64,000 nt of DNA from positions 1,291,001-1,355,000 of the forward strand of contig NZ_AP018449.1 in NCBI RefSeq assembly GCF_003966895.1, read 5' to 3'. This DNA comes from Methylomusa anaerophila (GTDB taxonomy: Bacteria > Bacillota > Negativicutes > Sporomusales > Sporomusaceae). Below, in pieces: positions 8,761-16,706 of this stretch (within the stretch, counting starts at the first letter, position 1; each line of letters opens with the position of its first letter). Below the pieces are notes generated by a model. That model saw only the letters and a program-made list of their open reading frames with translations. It was not told the origin of the DNA and ran no database searches. A program made the position numbers and the translations under genes.

Positions 8761-9063
8761 CTAATTCGGTGCTGCTTTTTCCACTGAAATAATTTGATAC
8801 ATACAGCCGCCATATTCGTTTAGTATATGCTTTAGTTCTTCTGGGCTAGCGCCGTTAGATTTCAAAACAAGTTCAATCTGTACCTGTCTTTGATCATCAG
8901 CAGTCTGTTGAAGTTTTCCTGCTTTGACAGCAGCGATAGGTAAGGAGGAATTGCTGCGAATATGCGAAAGAATTTCTTCGGTAGATCTTTCAGTGTCACC
9001 AATTTTTAGGAGAAAATGGCCATGGTCACCACCCTTTGCTGTATCTATTTTATTGTCAACCAT
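8761..9063 (-). CDS. Hypothetical protein (100 aa)
   Basis: I do not recognise this protein. It is hydrophilic, with a GGDHGHFLLKIG segment near the N-terminus and a C-terminal alpha/beta-looking half (SPEELKHILNEYGGCMYQII). It has no signal, membrane segment or metal cluster beyond isolated His residues. ATG at 9063 is preferred because AGGAG lies 8 nt upstream; a GTG three codons earlier would overlap the ribosome site. It follows the DUF3307/SatD pair on the same strand after a gap of about 100 bp and may be in its transcript. Confidence 0.55.
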   Translation of the reverse strand: MVDNKIDTAKGGDHGHFLLKIGDTERSTEEILSHIRSNSSLPIAAVKAGKLQQTADDQRQVQIELVLKSNGASPEELKHILNEYGGCMYQIISVEKAAPN

Positions 9064-9163
9064 CCTGATCACTCCTTTTTATTTTTTCCTTTTTCCCAAG
9101 TTTTATTCGCTAAATGGCTGAAAGTTTCCTGCAAATTGCTATGCGCACCGCTACCTTCCCCCG

Positions 9164-9940
9164 CTACCTTAACAGGATAATCACACCCTTTACACAAAGA
9201 CCGGTTACTATCGCCGCCAAAGTACTGGCAAGGGTGCCAATAATATAATACTGAGTAAAATCTCTGTTTTCAAATTCCTTCAACCGGGCAATGGATTTGG
9301 CTGCAAATACCAGGCCAATAGCATTATACGACTCTAATAAAACGAAAATAAGAATGATACTGCGCTCCAGCCGGCCGATAAACTCACTGGAAATATACAT
9401 ATCAGGCGGCTTGTCCGGCCCGTATTTCTCGATGGCCAGCCTGACAATAAAATTCACGCCTCGAATATTGATCAATACTGCACATATTATGGTTATGGCC
9501 ACTATCAATTGGGATTCCGATATTTGCTTTATTTCCGGATAATAATTCACAAACCAAAAATATCGGGCAATACCATCCACTATTGCTAAATTGGGGGTAA
9601 TGCCTTTCAACCAGGGATAGCTTAGAATTATGGCAAGCAAATGCAGCATTTGGTCGACCAGCAGACTTTCAAATCTTTGCCGGCAGTGTCGTTTATCAAA
9701 CTCCGCTCTGGATTTATCAACGATTAAGTGCAGAAGGCCTAATACTGCTATGACTTTTAATAAAGAGAAATTGCCGTAAGGAAGCGTGAGAATAACAGCC
9801 GTCCCCATCCCGATTATTGTATGCTGCAGAAGAGCATAGGAACTAAGGTTCTTTTCTCTGGCCATCCGGCTGGTTTGTAAGTAAAAGTCGGATATAATAT
9901 GAGCTAAAATCAACAACGCGACTACGACTATACAGGTCAA
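9164..9940 (-). CDS. DUF3307 family membrane protein (258 aa)
   Basis: This is a multi-pass membrane protein. The opening IVVVALLILAHIISDFYLQT and the following basic helix match the DUF3307 family, whose N-terminal region has conserved H, D and Q residues inside helices. About six hydrophobic helices are visible across the protein. Start TTG at 9940 is chosen because GGAGG lies 7 nt upstream; this removes 15 residues of a longer frame. It lies downstream of satD, a pairing seen in other Firmicutes, with three 29-bp-phased direct repeats between the genes. Its function is unknown; SatD and DUF3307 probably act together. Confidence 0.75.
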   Translation of the reverse strand: MTCIVVVALLILAHIISDFYLQTSRMAREKNLSSYALLQHTIIGMGTAVILTLPYGNFSLLKVIAVLGLLHLIVDKSRAEFDKRHCRQRFESLLVDQMLHLLAIILSYPWLKGITPNLAIVDGIARYFWFVNYYPEIKQISESQLIVAITIICAVLINIRGVNFIVRLAIEKYGPDKPPDMYISSEFIGRLERSIILIFVLLESYNAIGLVFAAKSIARLKEFENRDFTQYYIIGTLASTLAAIVTGLCVKGVIILLR

Positions 9941-10001
9941 CCGAATTCCTCCAACTATACTGTTTATATACTGACGAGTCCGCAAGTCCTGCGGCTTATA
10001 A

Positions 10002-10080
10002 TATCGCCTTTAGAGTGAATATGTTATAGTTATCGCCTTTAGAGTGAATATATTATCGCTATTCCCTTAAGAGTGAGTAG
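10002..10080. repeat. Three direct repeats with 29-bp period between satD and DUF3307
   Basis: TATCGCCTTTAGAGTGAATAT begins at 10002 and again at 10031. A degenerate third copy (TTCCCTTAAGAGTGAGTA) has its AGAGTGA at 10070. The AGAGTGA cores are at 10012, 10041 and 10070, exactly 29 bp apart (close to 2.75 helical turns). The position, just upstream of the DUF3307 start and downstream of satD, suggests an operator; the HTH at the SatD C-terminus is a candidate ligand. Confidence 0.75.
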
Positions 10081-10115
10081 GTGCTCCGGCCAACAAGCAT
10101 AGCCAATATGGTCTG

Positions 10116-10742
10116 TTAAACCGGGAATTCATTCTTTAGATATTTTTCAATTTCTGTCCTAGCCATGAGTATCTCATAATAAGAGGCTGCCGCCAGCGCT
10201 TTGCTAACTGTACTTTGGGTTACGTTTAGTTTTTCAGCAACCTTTTTCTGATTATTAAATTCTTCCATCAAAGCAACAACTCTAAATTGATTATCAGTCA
10301 TCTTTTTCTCACAGGATTCGATGAAGAAGGCTAAAGAATTTATTAATCCGGTTCCAGCATAGTCCGCTTTCAATAAAGTGCCTGATCTACTTTTCTTGGC
10401 TTGCTTGACAGCTTCCCGCGCCCGATGAAATGCCGGTCCGTCGGCTAAGCTTACGAAACTTGGATGGATATCGGTGCTAATTTCCCCTATACCTATGCCA
10501 ACAACCAATTCGTAAGGCCGCATTTGTTTCCTGGCAAATTCAACAATTTTTAAGCTTACGGAAACATTGCTCAGCAAAACTTCAAATTCATCCCCGAGGG
10601 TTAATGCAAAATTTGCGGCAATATCATCTGCAAATATTTGATTGCCTTTGTCAATCATATGGCGAAACTGCTCTTGAATAGCCTTACGCTCCGCATATTT
10701 CCGCGAGTCAGCAATATCACCGATTATTGCAGAATAAATCAT
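10116..10742 (-). CDS. SatD family protein (208 aa)
   Basis: The protein begins MIYSAIIGDIADSRKYAERK, the hallmark start of the SatD family, and ends with a helix-turn-helix (about residues 160-195: KKVAEKLNVTQSTVSKALAA). SatD proteins were named from an acid-tolerance locus in streptococci; the N-terminal part resembles a nucleotidyl-cyclase-like fold, but the activity is not established. ATG at 10742 is chosen because AGAGGTG lies 5 nt upstream. The frame runs 57 codons further, but that part is repeat B plus junk. Next on the strand is the DUF3307 membrane protein. The HTH suggests it also controls transcription. Confidence 0.8.
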   Translation of the reverse strand: MIYSAIIGDIADSRKYAERKAIQEQFRHMIDKGNQIFADDIAANFALTLGDEFEVLLSNVSVSLKIVEFARKQMRPYELVVGIGIGEISTDIHPSFVSLADGPAFHRAREAVKQAKKSRSGTLLKADYAGTGLINSLAFFIESCEKKMTDNQFRVVALMEEFNNQKKVAEKLNVTQSTVSKALAAASYYEILMARTEIEKYLKNEFPV

Positions 10743-11331
10743 GGTTACACCTCTATAGCCTCGGCAATTGTCGCAAATTAGTAATATATACGCCGCATTA
10801 AAGAATTGGTATCTGGTATCAGGATAAGCTGAGGTTGAGCGACAGCGCCGAAGCGTTCCTAATACTCGGATATAATTCAATTCTTTAATGCGTTCCATGT
10901 AGTCATGTAGCATAATAGTATATTTTCTGTGTAGTTCTTACATCTCCTTCTGGTTGTAACATGTAATAGTAATTACGTAATTACATTGATCCCGGGCAAG
11001 CACTGCGTGCTTCACATATCCTCCTATACTTCCCTAAGATTGGCAATCTTTGCTATCTATAAGATATCCGGAAGTAGCCCCGTTTATTTCCGGATACGCG
11101 CCATAGCAGCCAACTACCGTGATTTTCATTCCCCAAAGCCTCCTAATGTTTTCCCTGTTCTAATGCCGTATCAAGTCTTGGCCATTGCTTCAGTTAGCTT
11201 CGTTTCAACGCCTCGGCGACATAAATTTCCTTGAAGCATTTTTTCCCGGACTTGGCAGGAAATATTCCTTCAGTGGGTAATATGATTAGCTATATGGAAT
11301 GCATTAAGGAATCCTATAGGGATGTGAACAA
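10743..11331. other. Intergenic region with a family B palindrome
   Basis: Divergent control region of satD and the LarA-like gene. It contains a family B repeat (10794-10892). I see no further gene: open stretches on either strand are short, lack ribosome sites and match nothing. Confidence 0.5.
10794..10892. repeat. Family B palindrome, copy 1
   Basis: The ends are CGCATTAAAGAATTG and CAATTCTTTAATGCG, an exact inverted pair. The inner arms are imperfect (TATCAGGA against TCCTAATA), and the centre ATAAGCTGAGGTTGAGCGAC is shared with the other copies. It lies about 50 bp upstream of the satD ribosome site and is oriented like copy 2. Confidence 0.85.
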
Positions 11332-12633
11332 ATGCTAAGAGAATTTGCTTTAGGCTTCGGTGACCGTGAAATCAAGATATCTCTCCCGCCGGAGCAGATC
11401 ATAAATATTGTAGAGGGCAAACCTGTCGCCGCGATTACCGATGTACCCGCAGCGGTAATCGCGGCGCTCAGCAATCCCATCGGCTCACCCCCTTTGCAAA
11501 CAGTTATTAAGTCCGGCGACAAAGTAGCCATCATCGCCAGTGACATTACCCGCCAATGGGTCAGACACGATCAATTCCTCCCAACGTTGCTTAACGAACT
11601 AAATGCGGTTGGCATACCGGACAGGGATATCAAGCTGATTGTTGCCCTGGGCGCGCACCGTCATCATACTGCGGCGGAAAATATATTAGTCTACGGTCAG
11701 GAAGTTGTTAGCCGCATCCAAATCGCCCAAAGCCATGCACCAGCCAAAGAGGATTTTGTCTACGTAGGCAAGACCTCCCGCGGCGTGGAAACCTATCTCA
11801 ATAAACATGCCGTTGCTGCCGACAAAGTCATTCTGACCGGCGGCATTGTGTACCATCTTATGGCCGGCTTTGGCGGCGGCCGTAAAGCCATCATTCCCGG
11901 TATATCAGGATATGCAACGATTCAGGGCAATCACAGCTTTTGCCTGCATGACGTAGTTGGCCAAGGTATCAGTCCCCGTTGCGGTGCCGGTAAGTTGGAC
12001 TGTAATAATATGCATGAAGATATGACCGAGATGGCGGCCATGCTAAATCCGGCCTTTCTGTTAAATGCGGTTTTTACTCCGGAAGGCAAATTCGCCCGCT
12101 TTGTGGCCGGCCATTGGCAGACAGCCTGGCTGGAAGGATGCCGGACGGTCGAAAGCATCTTTGGGGTACCGGTCAACAGCCAAGCCGATCTGGTCATTGC
12201 CTCCGCCGGCGGTTTCCCGAAAGATATAAACCTGTATCAAGGAGCAAAGGCCATTGATAATGCTTTTGCGGCCGCAAAGGAAAACGGCGTCATTATTTTA
12301 CTGTTAGAGTGCCGCGATATTATGGAGCCGCCTGATTTCAGCGGCTGGTTCAATTACGAGTCGCTTCGGGACAGAGAAATAGCCTTGCGGCAGGGCTTTA
12401 CCGTCCCCGGCTTCGTTGCCTTAAAATGCGGTCTTACGGCTAAAAAGCTACCACTCATTGCTGTCACTCTGCCGGAAAACAAAGCCTTCCTGAAAAAAGC
12501 CGGCATGATCGCCGTTACCACCGCGGAAGAAGCCTTAACGATTGCGGCAGAGAAACTAGGCCGGAAGAATTATACCATCACCGTCATGCCCCATGCCGCC
12601 AACACCGTGCCATTGGTGCAAACTAATGCGTAG
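11332..12633 (+). CDS. LarA-like nickel-dependent racemase family protein (433 aa)
   Basis: The family is the nickel-pincer racemases/epimerases of 2-hydroxy acids typified by lactate racemase LarA. The landmarks all fit: DITR at 71-74, the GAHRHHT block with H109, GGIVYHLMAGFGGGRKAIIPGI with H175 and K185, and H201 in GNHSFCLHD. These match the Lactobacillus LarA residues H108, H174, K184 and H200 with an offset of one, so a cofactor-dependent enzyme is likely. The substrate may be lactate or another hydroxy acid. The cofactor-building genes larB, larC and larE are not in the window and would have to be elsewhere. It is monocistronic and convergent with the RAYT transposase gene. Confidence 0.82.
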   Translation: MLREFALGFGDREIKISLPPEQIINIVEGKPVAAITDVPAAVIAALSNPIGSPPLQTVIKSGDKVAIIASDITRQWVRHDQFLPTLLNELNAVGIPDRDIKLIVALGAHRHHTAAENILVYGQEVVSRIQIAQSHAPAKEDFVYVGKTSRGVETYLNKHAVAADKVILTGGIVYHLMAGFGGGRKAIIPGISGYATIQGNHSFCLHDVVGQGISPRCGAGKLDCNNMHEDMTEMAAMLNPAFLLNAVFTPEGKFARFVAGHWQTAWLEGCRTVESIFGVPVNSQADLVIASAGGFPKDINLYQGAKAIDNAFAAAKENGVIILLLECRDIMEPPDFSGWFNYESLRDREIALRQGFTVPGFVALKCGLTAKKLPLIAVTLPENKAFLKKAGMIAVTTAEEALTIAAEKLGRKNYTITVMPHAANTVPLVQTNA

Positions 12634-12694
12634 TGCTTTCCTGCTTTTTTAAATAGGATATTGCGTTTTGAGTCAGCCGCTTTTATTGTCGCTT

Positions 12695-13483
12695 TTACTG
12701 TTTTAACGCTTTCCGGACCACTTCCCGGTTAATTCCGGTGATGTCGGCGATTTTTCGCATTGACCAGCCGCTGTCCCGGGCTAAACATCGCAGCAGCTGA
12801 TTCCGTTCAGCTATGTACTCACGCCTTTGAATGTCTTGTTTAGTCAGGTTATGATCACGCAGATACTTTTCAATGTACCCGCCCACTTCTTCCTGGTTCA
12901 TAGGCAATCTGCCGCTATCAATGTCCAGATATTTATTATTCAAATCTTCACTGTGATGAAAGTCTTGAAAGTCGGCTGCGGCGGCAGCCATGTCCCGCGA
13001 AAAAAGTTCGAGTATTTCCTGTACTTCCGGCAGAATTGACAGGTTCCGGCTGATATAATAGCGATAACTACTCCATGGGTATGTTTCCAGTGAACTTACC
13101 CCCGCATTAGCAGGATTTTGGTGAATATAGCGAATGACAGACAGTAAATAGCTTTCCTCCTCAATGTTTTCACTTTTATACCGGTCCTGGAATACGTGAC
13201 CTACCCGCTGATATTTCTGGTTGAAAAAATATGCATATGCCGTGCCTACGCTTCGCATAAGATCCGAGATATTCAGCCGGTTTTCCTTGATGACCAGGTG
13301 CACGTGGTTATCCATCAGGCAGAAGGCGTACAAAAGGTAGTTCCCGCCATCTTTCTTCCGCAACAGTAATTCTAAAAACTTGGCCTTATCCTCATCGTCA
13401 ATAAATATATTTTTGCGTTCATTTCCCCGGAGCATGACATGGTAAATTCCCGTCTTGCTTCGTAATCTGGCCGCTCTTGGCAT
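12695..13483 (-). CDS. REP-associated tyrosine transposase, RAYT (262 aa)
   Basis: This is a single-strand Y1/HUH transposase of the IS200-like TnpA_REP group. The N-terminal MPRAARLRSKTGIYHVMLRG is the family start. The HUH pair is readable in FCLMDNHVHLVIKE (about residues 57-70), with the catalytic Tyr probably in the block around GTAYAYFFNQKYQ (about 88-100). The C-terminal tail has a helix-turn-helix (MRKIADITGINREVVRKALK). RAYTs are domesticated transposases that spread REP palindromes rather than themselves. A GAACCGTCCCC motif of repeat family A lies about 50 bp upstream of the start, and related units are scattered over the window. Confidence 0.88.
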   Translation of the reverse strand: MPRAARLRSKTGIYHVMLRGNERKNIFIDDEDKAKFLELLLRKKDGGNYLLYAFCLMDNHVHLVIKENRLNISDLMRSVGTAYAYFFNQKYQRVGHVFQDRYKSENIEEESYLLSVIRYIHQNPANAGVSSLETYPWSSYRYYISRNLSILPEVQEILELFSRDMAAAAADFQDFHHSEDLNNKYLDIDSGRLPMNQEEVGGYIEKYLRDHNLTKQDIQRREYIAERNQLLRCLARDSGWSMRKIADITGINREVVRKALKQ

Positions 13484-13529
13484 AGTGGATAATCACCTCT
13501 GAGATAATCTTGCCATATCTTTGTTGTTT

Positions 13530-13553
13530 TGTCAAAAGAACCGTCCCCTTGCC
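13530..13553. repeat. Family A half unit next to the RAYT gene
   Basis: TGTCAAAAGAACCGTCCCC reads as the right arm of a family A unit, 50-70 bp upstream of the RAYT start codon. RAYT genes are typically flanked by the REP units they mobilise. Confidence 0.65.
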
Positions 13554-13671
13554 TAATGCCCAACAGGTATTTTGAATACATGGGTATTTTTCAGGGTAAA
13601 CCTGTTGCCAAAAAAAGCTTACCGCCGTATTATTTATGAAAAAGGCTTTAAGGAGTAAGGGGTAATGATAA

Positions 13672-14994
13672 ATGGCAATAACTAGTTTGGAAAGAATGAA
13701 TAACTCCGATTTGGCGGGATATTACAGCACTCTCAGCCGTAATTATAAAAAAGTCCGGTCACAAAATCTCAAACTGGATATGTCCCGGGGTAAACCCTGT
13801 CAGGAACAACTGGATCTTACCGCCGGACTCATTGATTGTCTCAGCCGGACCGATTTTCGAGCAGCCAACGGTACAGACTGCCGGAACTATGGCGGCATAG
13901 ACGGTATTCCGGAAATCAGGGAGCTTTGTGCCTGGATCTTGGAAGCCAGGCCCGCCGAGGTTATTGTGGGGGGGAATTCCAGTCTGGCGCTGATGCACGA
14001 TCTGATTGTGCGGGCCATGCTGCAAAAGTTGCCGGGGAGTGAGACTCCTTGGAAAAAACTGCCGCAAGTCCGGTTTCTCTGCCCAAGTCCCGGTTATGAC
14101 CGGCATTTTGCCATCTGTGAGTATTTGGGAATCGAAATGATACCCGTTAATTACCAGGCTGACGGTCCGGATATGGATAAAGTAGAGCGACTGGCAGCCG
14201 CCGATCCGACTATAAAGGGTATCTGGTGTGTACCCAAATACAGCAATCCCACCGGTATAACCTATTCCGACTCAGTGGTAAAGCGTCTGGCAACAATGAC
14301 TACTAAAGCAAGTGACTTCCGGATATTTTGGGATAATGCTTACGCCGTTCATCACCTGACCAACACACCGGACCGGTTGCTGAACATTCTTACCGCCTGC
14401 AAAAACGCCGGCAATCCTGACCGGGTTTTTATATTCGCCTCCTCTTCCAAAATCAGCTTTCCCGGCAGCGGTATTGCAATGATGGCCGGCAGCGAAACCA
14501 ATATTAACTGGCTGAAAAAGCAGATGATCATACAAACGATTGGGCCCGATAAGATGAATCAATTGCGGCATGTCCGTTTCTTCAAGGACCCGGCCGGCAT
14601 TGAAGCCCATATGCGCCGGCATGCAGCCATCATCAAACCGAAATTTGATTTGGTTACGGCAATTTTTGAATCTACCTTGGGAGGAAAAAACCTGGCCACC
14701 TGGAGCAATCCCCGGGGCGGTTACTTTATCAGCCTGAACACGTTACCCGGTTGTGCCAAAAAAGTAGTCGCCAAGGCGGCTGAAGCGGGAGTCGTACTCA
14801 CTGGCGCCGGCGCCACTTTCCCCTACGGCCTTGACCCGGAAGACAAGAATATCCGGATAGCTCCCACTTTCCCGCCGCTACCGGAATTAAAGCAGGCTCT
14901 GGAGTTGGTTGCCCTTTGCATCCAGTTGGTCAGCGCCGAGCAGGAACTCGCTAAAAGGAGTACTCCGGCAAAAAACAAAATCGCTGCCGTTTAG
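13672..14994 (+). CDS. PLP-dependent aminotransferase, Rv3722c/PF12897-like (440 aa)
   Basis: This fold-type I aminotransferase belongs to the group whose characterised actinobacterial member (Rv3722c) is an aspartate aminotransferase. Visible features are LDMSRGKPC near residue 37, the Tyr/Gly cofactor region GNSSLALMHDL, KYSNPTG, the phosphate-binding DNAYAVHHL, and the Schiff-base lysine in ASSSKISFPGSG (about residue 263). AAGGGG lies upstream of the ATG. The gene stands alone, and its stop codon falls inside the loop of its own terminator. The amino-donor preference is inferred from the family only. Confidence 0.82.
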   Translation: MAITSLERMNNSDLAGYYSTLSRNYKKVRSQNLKLDMSRGKPCQEQLDLTAGLIDCLSRTDFRAANGTDCRNYGGIDGIPEIRELCAWILEARPAEVIVGGNSSLALMHDLIVRAMLQKLPGSETPWKKLPQVRFLCPSPGYDRHFAICEYLGIEMIPVNYQADGPDMDKVERLAAADPTIKGIWCVPKYSNPTGITYSDSVVKRLATMTTKASDFRIFWDNAYAVHHLTNTPDRLLNILTACKNAGNPDRVFIFASSSKISFPGSGIAMMAGSETNINWLKKQMIIQTIGPDKMNQLRHVRFFKDPAGIEAHMRRHAAIIKPKFDLVTAIFESTLGGKNLATWSNPRGGYFISLNTLPGCAKKVVAKAAEAGVVLTGAGATFPYGLDPEDKNIRIAPTFPPLPELKQALELVALCIQLVSAEQELAKRSTPAKNKIAAV

Positions 14995-15009
14995 GCAGCG
15001 ATTTTGTTT
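14973..15009. terminator. 16-bp perfect stem terminator at the aminotransferase stop
   Basis: AAACAAAATCGCTGCC pairs exactly with GGCAGCGATTTTGTTT. The TAG stop lies in the loop. It is symmetric, so it can also end the convergent YjcZ-like transcript. Confidence 0.85.
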
Positions 15010-15039
15010 CGTTTAAACAGGGGCAATTCGCAGTGAGGT

Positions 15040-15144
15040 TTAGCAAGACTCAAAATCGTTATCACAGAATAAAAGTAGCAAAATAATGATGATGATAACG
15101 ATTACAGCAAAACCGTTACGGCCACCACCACATCCAAAACCCAT
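15040..15144 (-). CDS. YjcZ-like small sporulation/membrane protein (34 aa)
   Basis: This tiny protein has a Gly/Cys-rich head (MGFGCGGGRNGFA), one hydrophobic helix made almost only of Ile, Val and Leu (residues 13-26) and a polar tail DNDFESC. That head-plus-helix layout matches the YjcZ family of very small proteins made in sporulating Firmicutes. AGGGGGGAATACAT gives a clear ribosome site. The repeated ATC/ATT codons read on the opposite strand as GATGATGATAA. The family assignment rests on layout and composition, since the sequence is too short for more. Confidence 0.65.
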   Translation of the reverse strand: MGFGCGGGRNGFAVIVIIIIILLLLFCDNDFESC

Positions 15145-15607
15145 ATGTATTCCCCCCTAAAATATGATGAAGTTTAGTTGAAAACTTTACTCTATCCTAT
15201 GTAACAGGTAGCCGGCTTGCTACTCACCAGGCTTAATTTGGGCTCGGATAACACTGTCATTGCCGTTGCCAAAGTTGTGCTATTAATCCCATTGCTGGAA
15301 AGCCAAACAGGGCTATGAGACCTGGTTAAATTAGCTCCTGTCCGGGTAAACAGCAAAAACGAATACCGCCGTCATAAGGGAAAAACAAAAAATCCGCCGG
15401 TAATCCAGGCATGAGCCCGGAATCCCCATTGTCCTGACCCGGAAACACCCTCCAAGCCCTCAAGTCCCCATACCGGGTGGTACCGCTTCCAGACTCCGGC
15501 GGGGGTAGAGTCCCTCACCGAAGACTGATGTTCAGCGAAAGCTAAACGAGTTTACCGGATATAATTAAAAAGCCACCCATCGAATTTCTCAGGGTGGCTT
15601 CTCTCAT
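15145..15607. other. Non-coding GC-rich interval downstream of ribB
   Basis: No gene is supported. Between 15390 and 15540 the DNA is GC-rich and full of short inverted segments. On the plus strand GGGTGGTACCGC (15476-15487) equals the central part of the T-box consensus. No antiterminator/terminator partner follows on that strand and no plus-strand gene lies downstream, so its meaning is open. Confidence 0.4.
15565..15600 (-). terminator. ribB terminator
   Basis: AAGCCACCCTGAG pairs with its complement in GATGGGTGGCTTTTTAAT on the minus strand; the stem is GCCACCC with GGGTGGC, followed by TTTTTAATT, directly after the ribB stop at 15608. Confidence 0.8.
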
Positions 15608-16243
15608 TTATAATTTGCGAAATTTCACCAGATCAGCAACTGTTACCACTGCCATTTTGTGCTTTTGGGCAAAGGCGGCAATCTCCGGCAACCGGGCCAT
15701 GGTACCATCAGGATTGGTAAGTTCACAAAGAACGCCGTATGGTTTTAACCCGGCCAGCCACATCAAATCAACAGTAGCTTCTGTATGGCCTTGCCGCTCC
15801 AGGACCCCGCCGGGGCGGGCCCTAAGCGGAAAAACATGCCCTGGTTGGCGCAGGTCCTCCGGTCTGGCGTTGTCGGCAATAGCAGCCATTACTGTCTGTA
15901 CCCTGTCGGCAGCCGACACGCCGGTAGTCACTCCTTCTGCCGCTTCGATGGATACGGTAAAGGCCGTCTGGAACCTGCTGGAATTGTTCTCAACCATCAT
16001 CGGCAGTTGCAATTGCCGCACCTTGTCCGGCGGCAGGCACAGGCAAACAATTCCACTGCATTCCCGGATCAGCATTGCCATTTGTTCTTTCGTCAAAGTC
16101 TCAGCCGCGAATATCAGGTCACCTTCATTCTCCCGCTCCTCATCATCGGCAACTAACACGCCGTTTCCCTTACGTAAAGCGCACAGAGCGTTTTCCACCC
16201 TTTCAATTGGGGTGCCAAACTGACTAAATGGGTTCTGATTCAT
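15608..16243 (-). CDS. ribB: 3,4-dihydroxy-2-butanone 4-phosphate synthase (211 aa)
   Basis: The enzyme converts ribulose 5-phosphate to 3,4-dihydroxy-2-butanone 4-phosphate plus formate, supplying the four-carbon unit of riboflavin. The acidic metal site [13 protein letters not shown] (about residues 35-47), TGVSAADR (about 108-115) and [16 protein letters not shown] with the following HTEATVDL are all present. Length is that of a stand-alone RibB; most Firmicutes carry a RibBA fusion, and no RibA domain follows here. AGGAGGCATTTTACC precedes the ATG. An FMN riboswitch with its own terminator lies 130 bp upstream, so synthesis should fall when FMN is plentiful. The rest of the riboflavin pathway is not in the window. 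Confidence 0.93.
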   Translation of the reverse strand: MNQNPFSQFGTPIERVENALCALRKGNGVLVADDEERENEGDLIFAAETLTKEQMAMLIRECSGIVCLCLPPDKVRQLQLPMMVENNSSRFQTAFTVSIEAAEGVTTGVSAADRVQTVMAAIADNARPEDLRQPGHVFPLRARPGGVLERQGHTEATVDLMWLAGLKPYGVLCELTNPDGTMARLPEIAAFAQKHKMAVVTVADLVKFRKL

Positions 16244-16325
16244 GGTAAAATGCCTCCTATTATTATAGTCGACTTACCTGAACCAGGGCGAAGACAGACA
16301 GCTAACATTAGACGGCAGATTCCAT

Positions 16326-16357
16326 AAAAACAGGTGAACCATTACAGTCCTGTTGGA
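16326..16357 (-). terminator. FMN riboswitch expression-platform terminator
   Basis: On the minus strand AACAGG and CCTGTT form a stem followed by TTTTA, between the FMN aptamer and ribB. It is the likely ligand-induced terminator. Confidence 0.6.
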
Positions 16358-16373
16358 TAAATCGCTGACTGCC

Positions 16374-16525
16374 TTATCCTCTTTCATCCGGACTGTAACC
16401 GTCGGCTCTGGCATCAAACCAGATCTGCAGACCTCTTGTTTCGGTAAGAAAAAGAGCGCACGCGGGCTCCCTAGATCCATCTAGGATACCGCCGGTGGGG
16501 ACTTTCACCCCGCCCTGAGAATAAG
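16374..16525 (-). promoter_or_regulatory. FMN riboswitch (RFN element) upstream of ribB
   Basis: The minus strand carries the conserved RFN blocks in order: TTCTCAGGGCGGGGTGAAAG, CCCCACCGGCGGTA, AGCCCGCG, AGATCTGGT, GCCGACGGTTACAGTCCGGA, and a closing strand AGGATAAG that pairs with CTTATTCT at the 5' end. FMN binding is known to repress downstream riboflavin genes. Confidence 0.95.
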
Positions 16526-16535
16526 TCACAGTTTG

Positions 16536-16565
16536 AGAATACAATAATTTGCCGTATTGTGTCAA
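16536..16565 (-). promoter_or_regulatory. ribB promoter
   Basis: TTGACA (plus coordinates 16560-16565) and TATTCT (16536-16541) are 18 bp apart on the minus strand, just upstream of the FMN aptamer. Confidence 0.7.
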
Positions 16566-16706
16566 GGTGTCAAGACCTTAAATAGGACAGAAGAATTAGG
16601 TATAAATAGGACAATGGGCTTATTAAATTCCATAAATAGTTGCTGTATACTATTAGTAGTTGATTTTTTCTTATTACTCGATTTTAATCAAAGAGGAGCG
16701 GATTGT

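Noticed and set aside
10743..10913. 57-residue N-terminal extension of the SatD frame
   Set aside because: The extension is encoded by a family B palindrome and flanking DNA, while a strong ribosome site and family-typical start lie at 10742.
10986..11234. Plus-strand 82-codon open stretch upstream of the LarA-like gene
   Set aside because: It has no ribosome site, no recognisable family and low-quality composition.
15594..16223. Long plus-strand open frame over ribB
   Set aside because: It is antisense to a firmly identified gene and lacks a start site; such antisense frames are common in GC-rich genes.
16557..16706. Fifty extra N-terminal codons for the HD-GYP protein
   Set aside because: They overlap the ribB promoter in opposite direction and are not family-like; the ATG at 16707 has GAGGAG.
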